Assembly (NCBI RefSeq): GCF_001435295.1
Contig: NZ_CM003594.1
Span: forward strand, 682,001-746,000
DNA: 64,000 bases
From: Psychrobacter sp. P11F6
GTDB taxonomy: Bacteria; Pseudomonadota; Gammaproteobacteria; Pseudomonadales; Moraxellaceae
Direction: 5' to 3'
Positions within the stretch are counted from its first letter, which is position 1; each line of letters starts with the position of its first letter. Below are positions 25,125-33,790 of this stretch, one piece after another. The notes beneath the pieces are model-generated. The model did no database searches. It worked only from the letters and a program-made list of their open reading frames with translations, and was not told the DNA's origin. The position numbers were made by a program, and so were the translations under genes.

Positions 25125-25868
25125 TTGAAGACAGATATGGTGGACTTAGTAAACTTAATAAACGATAGGTTTATTGAGTTTACAAGGGAGCAGGTATTTT
25201 CTAAAGAAACCGATGACTTTCTAGGCTTTGCTCAACAAAAATTTAAGCTAAATTCGAAAAATGATTGGAACGAAATTATTGCTTCTGAGGATATTTTAGA
25301 AGACTCTAATGAAGCCTTAAAAAGTTTTTTGAAGTTTGGTTTATCAGGTCCTACCAAATATAATGATTTGGGTGAGAAGTATCTGAGATTATATGGAGTT
25401 TTGAATGCTGTTTACCAACAGCAACAAGCTATTCTACATATATTTAAGCTATTCAATTGTCCAAATCCAAAATCTATAAAACAAGAATTCAATAATTTAT
25501 CTATAACACAAGCTCGTCATAAGCTAGGTGCTCATAGTATTAATTATACTATCCAAGGTGATTCTGAGACTGAAATGTTTGTACCTGTTAGATTACAGTT
25601 CGATGATTATGAGCTGACATATTTTAACCCTAAAAATGACGAAAGTAATAATATTGACCTTAAGTTAACTATTGAAGAGCATAGCAAACTAATCTGTAAG
25701 ACTTATTTATTGATAGCTAATAAAGTTATTAAGACAGTCTACAAGGGTAATATCAGTAAGCAGGAACAGGTATTATCTGGTTTCAATAATCTAGAAAAGG
25801 TTATGAATGGAGCATGGTTAGTACAAGGTCAAAATGGCGACACTATTATCAATATAAAATTTAAATAA
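25125..25868 (+). CDS. HEPN-like unknown protein inserted in trp operon
   Basis: A 247-residue protein between trpB and trpA. A TTG at 25125 has AAAGGA eight bases upstream; an ATG at 25137 has only GAAG and is the alternative start. The gene is far more A+T-rich than its neighbours. A helical region with KYLRLYGVLNAVYQQQQAI (near residue 90) is followed by QARHKLGAHSINY (near 131). The R-x5-H in RHKLGAH fits the RX4-6H motif of HEPN ribonucleases, which occur in toxin-antitoxin and abortive-infection systems. The C-terminal half is unassigned. No antitoxin gene is adjacent. The HEPN assignment rests on this motif and helical context only. Confidence 0.7.
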   Translation: MKTDMVDLVNLINDRFIEFTREQVFSKETDDFLGFAQQKFKLNSKNDWNEIIASEDILEDSNEALKSFLKFGLSGPTKYNDLGEKYLRLYGVLNAVYQQQQAILHIFKLFNCPNPKSIKQEFNNLSITQARHKLGAHSINYTIQGDSETEMFVPVRLQFDDYELTYFNPKNDESNNIDLKLTIEEHSKLICKTYLLIANKVIKTVYKGNISKQEQVLSGFNNLEKVMNGAWLVQGQNGDTIINIKFK

Positions 25869-25906
25869 TAACTTGTCTGAAGAGATAGATAACTAAAGAG
25901 ACCACT

Positions 25907-26731
25907 ATGACCCGTATTGAAAGCACTTTTGAAACCTTAAAAGCACAAAATAAAAAAGCACTGATTCCTTATGTCATGGCAGGCGATCCTAATCCAAGTA
26001 ACTTCGTTGGCTTGCTACATGACCTAGTGAAGCACGGCGCCGATATGATCGAAGTAGGCTTACCGTTCTCTGATCCTATGGCAGATGGCCCAGTCGTCGC
26101 TTTAGCTGGAGAGCGTGCATTAGCCGCAGGTACGAGTACACGTGATGCCCTAAAAATGGTCGCGGAATTCCGTCAGCAAGACACGCAGACCCCCATTATT
26201 TTGATGGGTTATCTCAATCCCGTGGAAATCATTGGCTATGACAACTTTGTCGCGCTATGTGAGCAGTCAGGTGTCGATGGCATCTTAATGGTTGATTTAC
26301 CACCAAGCGAGGCGGGCAGCTTTACCCAGCATTTAACTGACCATTCGATGAATGAAATTTTCTTATTGTCACCAACCACTTTACCTGAGCGCCGTGAGCA
26401 AGTATTGACCCATTGCGGTGGTTATATTTATTATGTGTCATTAAAAGGCGTGACGGGTTCGGCAACGCTTGATACTGATGATGTTGCGACTCAAGTGCAA
26501 GCGATTAAAGCAGCGACTGATTTGCCAGTATGTGTGGGTTTTGGTATTCGTGATGCAACGTCTGCCAAAGCAATTGGAGCGCATGCGGATGGTATTATTG
26601 TCGGTAGTGCCTTGGTTCAAAATTTTGCTGATATAGATGCCAATGATAGCACTGCGGTTGCCGCGGCTCAGCAAAAAATCTTGGCAAAAATGGATGAGCT
26701 ACGCGGTGCACTTGATAGTTTGAGTGCCTGA
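25907..26731 (+). CDS. trpA: Tryptophan synthase alpha chain
   Basis: A 274-residue TIM-barrel subunit that cleaves indole-3-glycerol phosphate to indole and glyceraldehyde-3-phosphate and channels indole to TrpB. The catalytic Glu is in EVGLPFSDPMADGP near residue 49, and the catalytic Asp is in GVDGILMVDLPPSEA near 125. Phosphate-binding GFGIRD (near 212) and GSALV (near 235) are intact. The ribosome-binding site is AAAGAG. It starts 38 bases after the inserted HEPN-like gene and presumably depends on read-through from trpFB or a promoter inside that gene. Confidence 0.97.
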   Translation: MTRIESTFETLKAQNKKALIPYVMAGDPNPSNFVGLLHDLVKHGADMIEVGLPFSDPMADGPVVALAGERALAAGTSTRDALKMVAEFRQQDTQTPIILMGYLNPVEIIGYDNFVALCEQSGVDGILMVDLPPSEAGSFTQHLTDHSMNEIFLLSPTTLPERREQVLTHCGGYIYYVSLKGVTGSATLDTDDVATQVQAIKAATDLPVCVGFGIRDATSAKAIGAHADGIIVGSALVQNFADIDANDSTAVAAAQQKILAKMDELRGALDSLSA

Positions 26732-26821
26732 GTGAAATAAAGTTAAATTATCGTCACTTAAATCGTCATGGCAATATGAATAACAATGTTTATAAAGACA
26801 GGGTTAAATGACTTTGCTAAA

Positions 26822-26845
26822 GTTAGTTTACGTGTGTAAACTAAC
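26822..26845. other. Perfect 10-bp hairpin between trpA and accD
   Basis: GTTAGTTTAC (26822-26831), loop GTGT, GTAAACTAAC (26836-26845). There is no T-run on the right, so this is not a canonical terminator. It may shape the trpA 3' end or act at the accD promoter. Confidence 0.5.
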
Positions 26846-26970
26846 ATCACATATAAATTGTTACAGTTTCACGTAAGCGTGCCTTATAACTGCGCTTTAT
26901 AACTGCGAAAGTTATGAGAATATGTGACGATTAAACTGATCCTTATAAATCGATTCTTAGGGACAAGCGC

Positions 26971-27963
26971 ATGAGCCAGCTTGTCGATAAGCCTTTGATA
27001 ATGGCGAATAATATGACTGATACGATAATAAAACCTGATATGACGACTCTGAACCATACTGAAAAAAGCAACGCTGAGCCAAACGGTAATGCTGCTGGGC
27101 AATCGTGGTTTAATCGCCCGATACCGGGTATTAAACAGCAATTGACAGCGCCTTTGACAGCAGTAGAGACTGAACCGTCAACCAAGTGCAGTAATTGTCA
27201 TTCGATGATTACCAATACGGCACTGATTTTTAACTGCTATGTTTGTCCGCATTGTGATCATCATTTACCGATGAGTGCTCGTGAGCGTTTAAACTGGCTA
27301 CTCGATCAAGTAGACGGTGAGCTTGGGCAACAATTTACTGCCAAAGATCCGCTAAGATTTATGGATAGCAAGCCGTATCCGCAGCGTATGATAGAAGCAC
27401 AAGATAAGACAGGCGAGTCTGAGGCACTGATTGTGCTGTATGGTAAGCTGCGCAATCTTGATATCGTTACTTGTGCCTTTGATTTCCGCTTTATGGGCGG
27501 TTCTATGGGCTCTGTAGTTGGTGACCGTTTCGTAGAGGCGGCTGAGAAAGCCCTTAAAGATAAAGTGCCCTTAGTCTGCTTTGCTGCCTCTGGCGGCGCA
27601 CGTATGCAAGAAGGTTTACTGTCTTTGATGCAGATGGCTCGTACTGCCGCAGCGATTGAGCGTTTGAGAATTGCTGGCGTGCCATATATCGTTATATTGA
27701 CCAATCCTGTTTATGGCGGTGTGACTGCGTCGCTCGCTATGTTAGGTGATATTCATTTAGCAGAACCAAAAGCCATGATTGGTTTTGCTGGTAAGCGTGT
27801 GATTGAGCAAACGGTTCGTGAGACGCTAGAAGAGCCGTTCCAGCGTGCTGAGTTTTTGTTAGAGCATGGCGTGGTCGATGAAGTGGTGCATCGTCATCAA
27901 TTGATTGATACCATTTACCGTCTGCTAGCAAAGTTAAGCCGCATGCCTAATGTTGATGCCTAA
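26971..27963 (+). CDS. accD: Acetyl-CoA carboxylase, carboxyltransferase beta
   Basis: A 330-residue subunit of the carboxyltransferase that, with AccA, transfers carboxyl from biotin to acetyl-CoA to make malonyl-CoA for fatty acid synthesis. The N-terminal zinc ribbon is present (CSNCHS and CYVCPHCDHH, residues 73-99), and the crotonase-like core has FMGGSMGSVVGDRF and AASGGARMQEG (near 208). The first 45 residues form a variable N-terminal extension; internal starts at 27001 (M11) or 27016 are possible. It is followed by folC, the usual gammaproteobacterial order, but a terminator lies between. Confidence 0.95.
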   Translation: MSQLVDKPLIMANNMTDTIIKPDMTTLNHTEKSNAEPNGNAAGQSWFNRPIPGIKQQLTAPLTAVETEPSTKCSNCHSMITNTALIFNCYVCPHCDHHLPMSARERLNWLLDQVDGELGQQFTAKDPLRFMDSKPYPQRMIEAQDKTGESEALIVLYGKLRNLDIVTCAFDFRFMGGSMGSVVGDRFVEAAEKALKDKVPLVCFAASGGARMQEGLLSLMQMARTAAAIERLRIAGVPYIVILTNPVYGGVTASLAMLGDIHLAEPKAMIGFAGKRVIEQTVRETLEEPFQRAEFLLEHGVVDEVVHRHQLIDTIYRLLAKLSRMPNVDA

Positions 27964-28061
27964 CTTGCTCATCGGCTTGACTAATGGATAACTGAGTTTA
28001 ATATTCCACACGACTTATAATTAGTAGCATGATCAATTTTGCTGACTAACTAAGATCAAGC

Positions 28062-28099
28062 AATAGCATTTATCGTCAACAGCGGTAAATGCTATTTTT
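28062..28099 (+). terminator. Terminator after accD
   Basis: AATAGCATTTA (28062-28072) pairs with TAAATGCTATT (28086-28096), loop 13 bases, followed by TTTG CTTTTT. Confidence 0.75.
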
Positions 28100-28197
28100 G
28101 CTTTTTGGGCAGGTAGTTATATACTGTCTCTACTTTCTTAATGAATGCTTTCTAATCCTCTATTTTTTATTCGAAAAATTATATATAGGTTCTATCC

Positions 28198-29601
28198 ATG
28201 TCTGACTCTCTACTTTCTAACCCTAACACTCCCAACAAGCATTCTAGCTTGACCGAATGGCTCGATTATATGCAGCAGATTCATGTATCGGCAATAGACA
28301 TGGGGTTGTCGCGAGTTCTGCCAGTTGCCGAGGCGTTAGGCGTGGTACAGTCAGCCAAAGATGATGCTTATGTATTCACGGTGGCAGGCACCAATGGTAA
28401 AGGCTCAACGACGGCTGTCATCGCGCAGATGTGCCAAGCAGCAGGTTATAAAACGGCTCTGTATCAATCACCGCATCTAAGTGTATTTAATGAGCGCGTG
28501 CGTATTAATGGCGAGATGGTCAGTGACGAGACGTTAATTGAAGCCTTTAGCAAGATAGAAGCAGCGCGATTAGTTTGTGAGCTGACCTTATCATTTTTTG
28601 AGATGACCACACTTGCTGCATTATTAATATTTGCCGAAGCAGACTGCGATGTTTGGGTGTTGGAAGTCGGGCTGGGTGGGCGCTTAGATGTGGTCAATAT
28701 CGTTGATCCTGATATGGCAGTGATTACCAATATCGCTATCGATCATGTCGATTGGCTGGGTGACAATGTCGAAGATATTGGCCGTGAGAAAGCAGGTATC
28801 TTACGTGATGGTATCAGCGTGGTTTATGGTGCTACCGCGATGCCAGTCAGTGTGCAGCAAGCGATTGATAAGCATCAAGCAACTTGTTATCAAGTTGGGC
28901 AAGATTTTGATTATCGTGAAGTGGATGCAAGCGCTTGGCAATATAGCAATGCTGCGGTCACCATGCAATTACCGCGCCCAGCACTATCATTGACCAATAC
29001 TGCCACTGCGTTATCAGCAGTGCTCGCAAGTTCGTTAAATGTCGATAGCACTGCTATCGAGCAAGCATTACAAACGGTAAGGCTCGCCGGTCGCTTTGAT
29101 TATCGTGAGACCCACAATCGCCATTGGCTGTTTGATGTCGCGCATAACGAGCAAGGCGTTGAGTTTTTATTGGCGCAACTATTACCGCTTTGGCAACAGC
29201 ATTTAACCAATCAAGACAGCTCTGATGCTCTCAATCAAAGCAGTAATCCAAATAGTAGCAAAAAAAATCAAACTACAGGAAAACCTGCCAGCATTAAAAT
29301 GCTGTTTTCTATGTTGGGTGATAAAGATATCAATAAAGTCGTGCAGCATTTGACGATAGCGGGCTTACCGATTAGCGATTGGTATATCGCTGAGATTGAT
29401 TATCCACGTGCTGCGAGCAATGAGCACTTGCAAGATATCCTATCAAGCTATGTCGACAATGCTCAAATACACGAATTTAAACGTTTATCAGAAGCGACCG
29501 ATGCGGTTATCAATGCCAGTCAGCCGCAAGACCTCATCGTGGTATGTGGCTCCTTTCATACGATCGGTGAGGCACTGGCAGCACTGGCGGTTGATAATTA
29601 A
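28198..29601 (+). CDS. folC: Folylpolyglutamate/dihydrofolate synthase
   Basis: A 467-residue Mur-ligase-fold enzyme that adds glutamate to dihydropteroate (making dihydrofolate) and to tetrahydrofolates. P-loop GTNGKGSTT is near residue 64. Also visible are SPHLSVFNERVRING near 96, the omega-loop region, EVGLGGRLDVVNIVDPD near 155-171, NIAIDHVDWLGD near 177 and the C-terminal FDVAHNEQGV near 318. An Asn/Ser-rich insertion of about 20 residues near 345-365 (SSDALNQSSNPNSSKKNQ) looks like a disordered loop. The stop codon lies within a weak 11-bp inverted repeat (29598-29629). Confidence 0.95.
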   Translation: MSDSLLSNPNTPNKHSSLTEWLDYMQQIHVSAIDMGLSRVLPVAEALGVVQSAKDDAYVFTVAGTNGKGSTTAVIAQMCQAAGYKTALYQSPHLSVFNERVRINGEMVSDETLIEAFSKIEAARLVCELTLSFFEMTTLAALLIFAEADCDVWVLEVGLGGRLDVVNIVDPDMAVITNIAIDHVDWLGDNVEDIGREKAGILRDGISVVYGATAMPVSVQQAIDKHQATCYQVGQDFDYREVDASAWQYSNAAVTMQLPRPALSLTNTATALSAVLASSLNVDSTAIEQALQTVRLAGRFDYRETHNRHWLFDVAHNEQGVEFLLAQLLPLWQQHLTNQDSSDALNQSSNPNSSKKNQTTGKPASIKMLFSMLGDKDINKVVQHLTIAGLPISDWYIAEIDYPRAASNEHLQDILSSYVDNAQIHEFKRLSEATDAVINASQPQDLIVVCGSFHTIGEALAALAVDN

Positions 29602-29859
29602 CATTAAAATTGTGCTTATTTAATGTTAATCTTAGCAGTAGCATGATGGCAGACAGTATGAAAAATATGCTTTATAATCAAAGTGATTTGGCAAGCTGCT
29701 CTATAATGGCATTAAACGCTTGGCATAACATTTAAAAACGGATGGACGCAACTGGTGGCAATGACACCTATCAAGGCTATTAAAACTATCTAAACACAGT
29801 TTTGAGACGGCAGTTGCGCCGCTCAATCAACCTTATTACCAACTAAGAGACGTAAACGG

Positions 29860-31092
29860 ATGAACTTTTCGAGACAAGCCTTATTGGGCATTGGGATGAT
29901 TATCGGCGGTAGCGTGATGCTATACGCCATGGTGCAACAGATTGGTGATAGTAATGAACCACAACCAGCGTCAGCAATGGTAGATAAGCCAAGCCCTGAG
30001 CAAGAGTCTCCTCAGCCGCTGACGACGGATATCGAGACTGAAAAACGTATCTTGGCAGAAAAACAAAAAGAGCGCGCTGCTCGTGTGGCTGAACAAGAAA
30101 AACGTGCCCAGCAGTTCTTAACTGAACAGGAAGCCGCTGAGGCGGAAGCATTGGCAAAAGCCCGTGCAGAAAGTCAGCAGTATATGGCCAGTAGTGCGGC
30201 AGCTGCTGAAGAGAGTGATAAATCCAAATCCGATGCGGAAAAAAATGACGCTACAACGCCAATAAAAAAGACTAGCGCTGCTGAGTCAGCTGAAAGTGAG
30301 ACAAACACTGGCGACCAGCAAAAAGCTGCCCAAGCGCAACAAGAGGCTCAAAGGCAAGCGGCGATTAAAGAGCAGGCTGCAGCTAAGAAACTAGCAGATA
30401 GTAAAAAAGAAGCGGAAGCAAAAAGACAAGCGGATGCTAAGAAACAAGCGGATGCTAAGAAACAAGCGGATGCTAAGAAACAAGCGGATGCTGCGGCTGA
30501 GAAAAAACAAGCGGCAGCAGAAGCGGCTAAAAATGAGCCACCAAAATCGCCTTCTGATTATCAAGTCAAAAGAGGAGATGGGCTGATTAAACTGGCGCGG
30601 CAATACAATATGCCAGTAGAAGTATTGGCACAAGCGAATGATCTGTCACCGTCGACATCGCTACAACTGGGTCAAAACATCACCATTCCATCACGTAAGC
30701 AAGTAGAGCGATTAGCACGTGAAGCGGCAGCGGCTGAGCAGGCACGCGAAGACAAGCGTCAGAAAGAAGAGGCTTTAGCCAAAAAATCAGCGGATGCTAA
30801 ACGTGAAGCACAGCAGAAACTCAGCGAAGCCCGTAAAGAAGTCAAAGAAACTGACGCTAAAGGCAGCTTTGGGGTGCAAGTAGCATTGGCAAACGATCAA
30901 GCCAAAGCTGACGAACTAGCAAAGAAATTTAAATCCGCAGGCTACCAAGTTAAGACCAGCCCTACCAGCCGTGGGGTTCGCGTCATCGTCGGTCCTGAGC
31001 GCGGTAAAGTGGCAGCGTTAGCGTTAAAAGATAAAATCAATAGTGATCCTAAGGTCAATACGACCAGTGCTTGGGTTTTATACTGGCGCTAA
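29860..31092 (+). CDS. LysM and SPOR domain cell-division-type protein
   Basis: A 410-residue envelope protein. The N-terminal membrane anchor is residues 8-25 (LGIGMIIGGSVMLYAMV). A long Ala/Lys/Glu-rich region (about 55-225), partly tandem-repeated, is probably an extended helix or coiled coil spanning the periplasm. A LysM domain follows at about 233-278 (DYQVKRGDGLIKLARQYN), another charged linker, and a C-terminal SPOR domain at about 335-410 (SFGVQVALAND to SAWVLYWR). SPOR and LysM both bind peptidoglycan; SPOR domains target the division septum. The position after folC is that of dedD. A terminator follows, so cvpA/purF are not cotranscribed here. Confidence 0.85.
   Translation: MNFSRQALLGIGMIIGGSVMLYAMVQQIGDSNEPQPASAMVDKPSPEQESPQPLTTDIETEKRILAEKQKERAARVAEQEKRAQQFLTEQEAAEAEALAKARAESQQYMASSAAAAEESDKSKSDAEKNDATTPIKKTSAAESAESETNTGDQQKAAQAQQEAQRQAAIKEQAAAKKLADSKKEAEAKRQADAKKQADAKKQADAKKQADAAAEKKQAAAEAAKNEPPKSPSDYQVKRGDGLIKLARQYNMPVEVLAQANDLSPSTSLQLGQNITIPSRKQVERLAREAAAAEQAREDKRQKEEALAKKSADAKREAQQKLSEARKEVKETDAKGSFGVQVALANDQAKADELAKKFKSAGYQVKTSPTSRGVRVIVGPERGKVAALALKDKINSDPKVNTTSAWVLYWR
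30427..30492 (+). repeat. 18-bp in-frame tandem repeat
   Basis: CAAGCGGATGCTAAGAAA is repeated exactly at 30427, 30445 and 30463, with a 12-base partial copy at 30481. It encodes QADAKK hexapeptides in the helical linker of the SPOR protein. Exact DNA identity suggests recent slippage expansion. Confidence 0.92.
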
Positions 31093-31187
31093 AATAGTGT
31101 GAAAATCACTATAATCGGATGACTGTTATTGCTAAATAAACAGCAGAGTCTTGGTTAGATTTTATTGTTTTATCTGATTTTTATTCA

Positions 31188-31214
31188 AACACGACATTTA
31201 TTGTCGTGTTTTTT
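31188..31214 (+). terminator. Terminator after SPOR protein gene
   Basis: AACACGACA (31188-31196), loop TTTAT, TGTCGTGTT (31202-31210), then a T-run. Confidence 0.9.
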
Positions 31215-31390
31215 GTTTTAGTGTTTGCTGATTGGCGTAAGCTTAGCTACGATGTGCGCCGACTGCCCCTGATTTTTTCTGTATAACGGGTCAGCCTATA
31301 AGGGCTGCCCTGTCGCAGTTGAGTATGTATGTCACTTTATGGAAGTCGTCATACATATTTGGCTGCCTTAATCATGTATGAGGTAAAACC

Positions 31391-31921
31391 ATGTCATTTG
31401 GTGTTATATTTTTAATATTGGCCGTTGGGTTTTTAGGGCTGATTACCGTACCAAAGCTGTTGAAAAAACCCCCAGTTGTTGAGCCTGATCCAAAGCCAGT
31501 ACGCGGCGATGAGTTGGCTATTTGGCCGTTTGCGCCGATGCCGATTATGACGGATACGGAAGTCATTTTCTTTAATAAGCTAAAAAGTGCGTTGCCAGAA
31601 TATCATATTTTCGTTCAAGTTCAACTGTCACGCATTATCGAAGGCAATAGCAGTGAGGCGTCCGAGCGTAGCTTTTGGTTCAATCGTATCTGTCGTCAAA
31701 GCGTCGATTATGTGATTGTGGATATTGATGCGCAGACCACGCTGGTTGCTATCGAGCTTGATGATTGGACACACACGAGTAAAGCGCGTCAAAAGGCGGA
31801 TGACAAAAAAGACAAAGCCCTTGCTAGTGCCGGTATTGCTATTGTGCGCTTTCACGCTGAGCGCATGCCAAGCGCAGATATGCTCAGGTACGAGCTGATG
31901 CAAGTGATTGAAAATTATTGA
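31391..31921 (+). CDS. DUF2726 domain protein with membrane anchor
   Basis: A 176-residue protein. One N-terminal membrane helix (residues 4-20, GVIFLILAVGFLGLITV) is followed by a linker with PVVEPDPKPVRG and a DUF2726 domain: NKLKSALPEYHIFVQVQLSRII, SVDYVIVDIDAQTTLVAIELDD and KDKALASAGIAIVRFHAERM. DUF2726 has a restriction-endonuclease-like core; the Asp/Glu pattern in DYVIVD...AIELDD fits such an active site. Its natural substrate is unknown. The single gene stands between terminators. Confidence 0.78.
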   Translation: MSFGVIFLILAVGFLGLITVPKLLKKPPVVEPDPKPVRGDELAIWPFAPMPIMTDTEVIFFNKLKSALPEYHIFVQVQLSRIIEGNSSEASERSFWFNRICRQSVDYVIVDIDAQTTLVAIELDDWTHTSKARQKADDKKDKALASAGIAIVRFHAERMPSADMLRYELMQVIENY

Positions 31922-32169
31922 TAAAGTATCTTTGGTAGACAGTCAAGATTAGTCGCAACAACGGCATTTACTTTTTTGTGTAACATTGCTGTTATATTCG
32001 TTTACTTTATAGATAAGTTGCTTAAATAAGAGTATTATTATTTTATTTTAAAGCAAACTTAAGTTTTCTAAATTAAGAGGCGATTTTTTGAATTAAGACA
32101 TTATTTGCTTAATTATATAAAAATTTTGATGCTTCTAGTTTTTAAAATTACTCTATAAAGGACTGTGTT

Positions 32170-33672
32170 ATGAAATTTTTTAAATTGAGCGCATTAGCGT
32201 TAGCCAGCACGTTAGCGTTAGCAGGCTGTGGTGATGACAATAATAATAGCTCTTCTGGTAATGGTACTAATACGCCAGATGTGCCAGTCAAACCACCTGT
32301 CGATAATAGTTTGTCTGAGATCGAGCAAGCGAAAGAGATGATTCGTACCGCCAAGTTATTTGTCAGTGACAATAAAGCGGTTACAGATGCTTACGAAGAT
32401 GTAAGTGATATCCTTACAGAAAAGCAAGATACACGTCTGGGTTATACCTTTGATATTCCACAAGGCCTTGCTGGCTATATGCGTGAGAACTCGATCAGTC
32501 GTCTAGATGCAGATGATATTATCTATTTAGGAGAACATGGTGATACTAAGGATATCCTAGAGAATAATCCTGATTTAACAAGCGATTTTTATTGGGATCG
32601 ATTCTATGATCGTAAGTTAGAACCTAGTGATGACTTTTTAGCGACACTAAATGCTGACGGGAAGTTTACCTTGACTGGTAGCACCACAGTCAATATCGAA
32701 GAATACGATTACGTATATAATCCGCAAACAGGTTTGTATGACCCTGTTATTGATAACAAAGACGTTTTCACCGTAGTGTTTGATGGTTATGAAGATGCGT
32801 TAAGCTCAAACACCAGTACAGATAACTTTAACGGTAGTTTGGGTTTCAAGAGTATTAAAATTGGCACTGGCACTGATATCGTTGCCCTCAGCTCAAATAC
32901 TAAAGGCGCAACAGTCAGTGGTCAATTCAGTGATAAAGTCGTGGTCAATGATGAGTTTGATATCAATGATGCAAATAAAGAAGGCATCACGCTAGAAAAG
33001 GCAGTCATCAAATTAAGCAGCCTGAAGTTGACGGCTAATGATAGCGTGATTGAAGCAAAAGATTTTGAATTTGCTGCGCTGGATGTCAGCAGAAAGCTGG
33101 CAGATAACAGTCTGGTGGTTAGAACAATCCCTTATAAGTTTGCTATAACGGGCAAGATGACCAAGCAAAAACCGATGACTGATGTAGAGATTACACTGAA
33201 CGCGACTGCCAATGACGCTGATATAAAGAAATTTATCATAATCGATGAAGTCGGTGATATCGAAGAGGCCGCCAATAAATACGTAGGTATGGAAATAGTA
33301 TTGGCGATTAAAGGTAAGGTAACGAAAGAGAGTACAACGACGATTCCGCTTGATTTCCAAGCCAATCTTAAGCGTACTGCTCGTAATGTTATTGAGCTAC
33401 AAGGTCTGACTGCTAGCGTAGAGGGTAAGAAGCTATTTGTAACCGGTAAGTCAAGCTTAGATAATAACTATGATGTGGTTAGCACCCAGTTTACTGTTGA
33501 GCAAAATAAAGCGTCGATCAAGTTAAATGTCGATGCCAATGGTGATTTTATCAAAGATAAAATGGGCAAGCTCGGCGATATCATGGTTAACGGTAAAGAC
33601 TACGGTGATTTAATGGATAATGATGGCAAAGTTACTGCCAAGTTTACTGATAACAGTTTAATTATTCTATAA
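32170..33672 (+). CDS. Predicted lipoprotein of unknown function
   Basis: A 500-residue exported lipoprotein. The signal peptide ends in a lipobox, LALAGC, with the lipidated Cys at residue 20, followed by an Asp/Asn/Ser/Gly-rich linker. The +2 Gly suggests outer-membrane sorting. The rest is Asp/Lys-rich with many beta-type alternations (VVFDGYEDAL, SIKIGTGTDIVAL, AVIKLSSLKLTAND) and no recognised catalytic motif. It ends 118 bases before the outer-membrane barrel gene, with a terminator between; a functional link to that gene is possible but not shown. The 248 bases upstream are A+T-rich and presumably hold its promoter. Confidence 0.8.
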   Translation: MKFFKLSALALASTLALAGCGDDNNNSSSGNGTNTPDVPVKPPVDNSLSEIEQAKEMIRTAKLFVSDNKAVTDAYEDVSDILTEKQDTRLGYTFDIPQGLAGYMRENSISRLDADDIIYLGEHGDTKDILENNPDLTSDFYWDRFYDRKLEPSDDFLATLNADGKFTLTGSTTVNIEEYDYVYNPQTGLYDPVIDNKDVFTVVFDGYEDALSSNTSTDNFNGSLGFKSIKIGTGTDIVALSSNTKGATVSGQFSDKVVVNDEFDINDANKEGITLEKAVIKLSSLKLTANDSVIEAKDFEFAALDVSRKLADNSLVVRTIPYKFAITGKMTKQKPMTDVEITLNATANDADIKKFIIIDEVGDIEEAANKYVGMEIVLAIKGKVTKESTTTIPLDFQANLKRTARNVIELQGLTASVEGKKLFVTGKSSLDNNYDVVSTQFTVEQNKASIKLNVDANGDFIKDKMGKLGDIMVNGKDYGDLMDNDGKVTAKFTDNSLIIL

Positions 33673-33730
33673 TCAAATCATGTGTCACATCGACTCTCAA
33701 ACGTTGTTAGTAGCGATTGAGGTATAGCAA

Positions 33731-33763
33731 CAAAAAAAAGAGACAGATTACTGTCTCTTTTTT
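33731..33763. terminator. Bidirectional-type terminator after lipoprotein gene
   Basis: AAAAAGAGACAG, loop ATTA, CTGTCTCTTTTTT. A- and T-runs flank the stem on both sides. The T-run ends directly at an ATG (33764) that is not used as a start. Confidence 0.92.
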
Positions 33764-33790
33764 ATGCTCTCTAATAAACGTGAGAAATTT

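Noticed and set aside
29598..29629. 11-bp inverted repeat at the folC stop as a terminator
   Set aside because: It is purely A+T-rich in pairing strength and has no T-run after it; noted in the folC entry only.
28136..31390. cvpA or purF downstream of the SPOR gene
   Set aside because: The usual neighbours are absent: a terminator and a DUF2726 gene follow instead, so no call was made.
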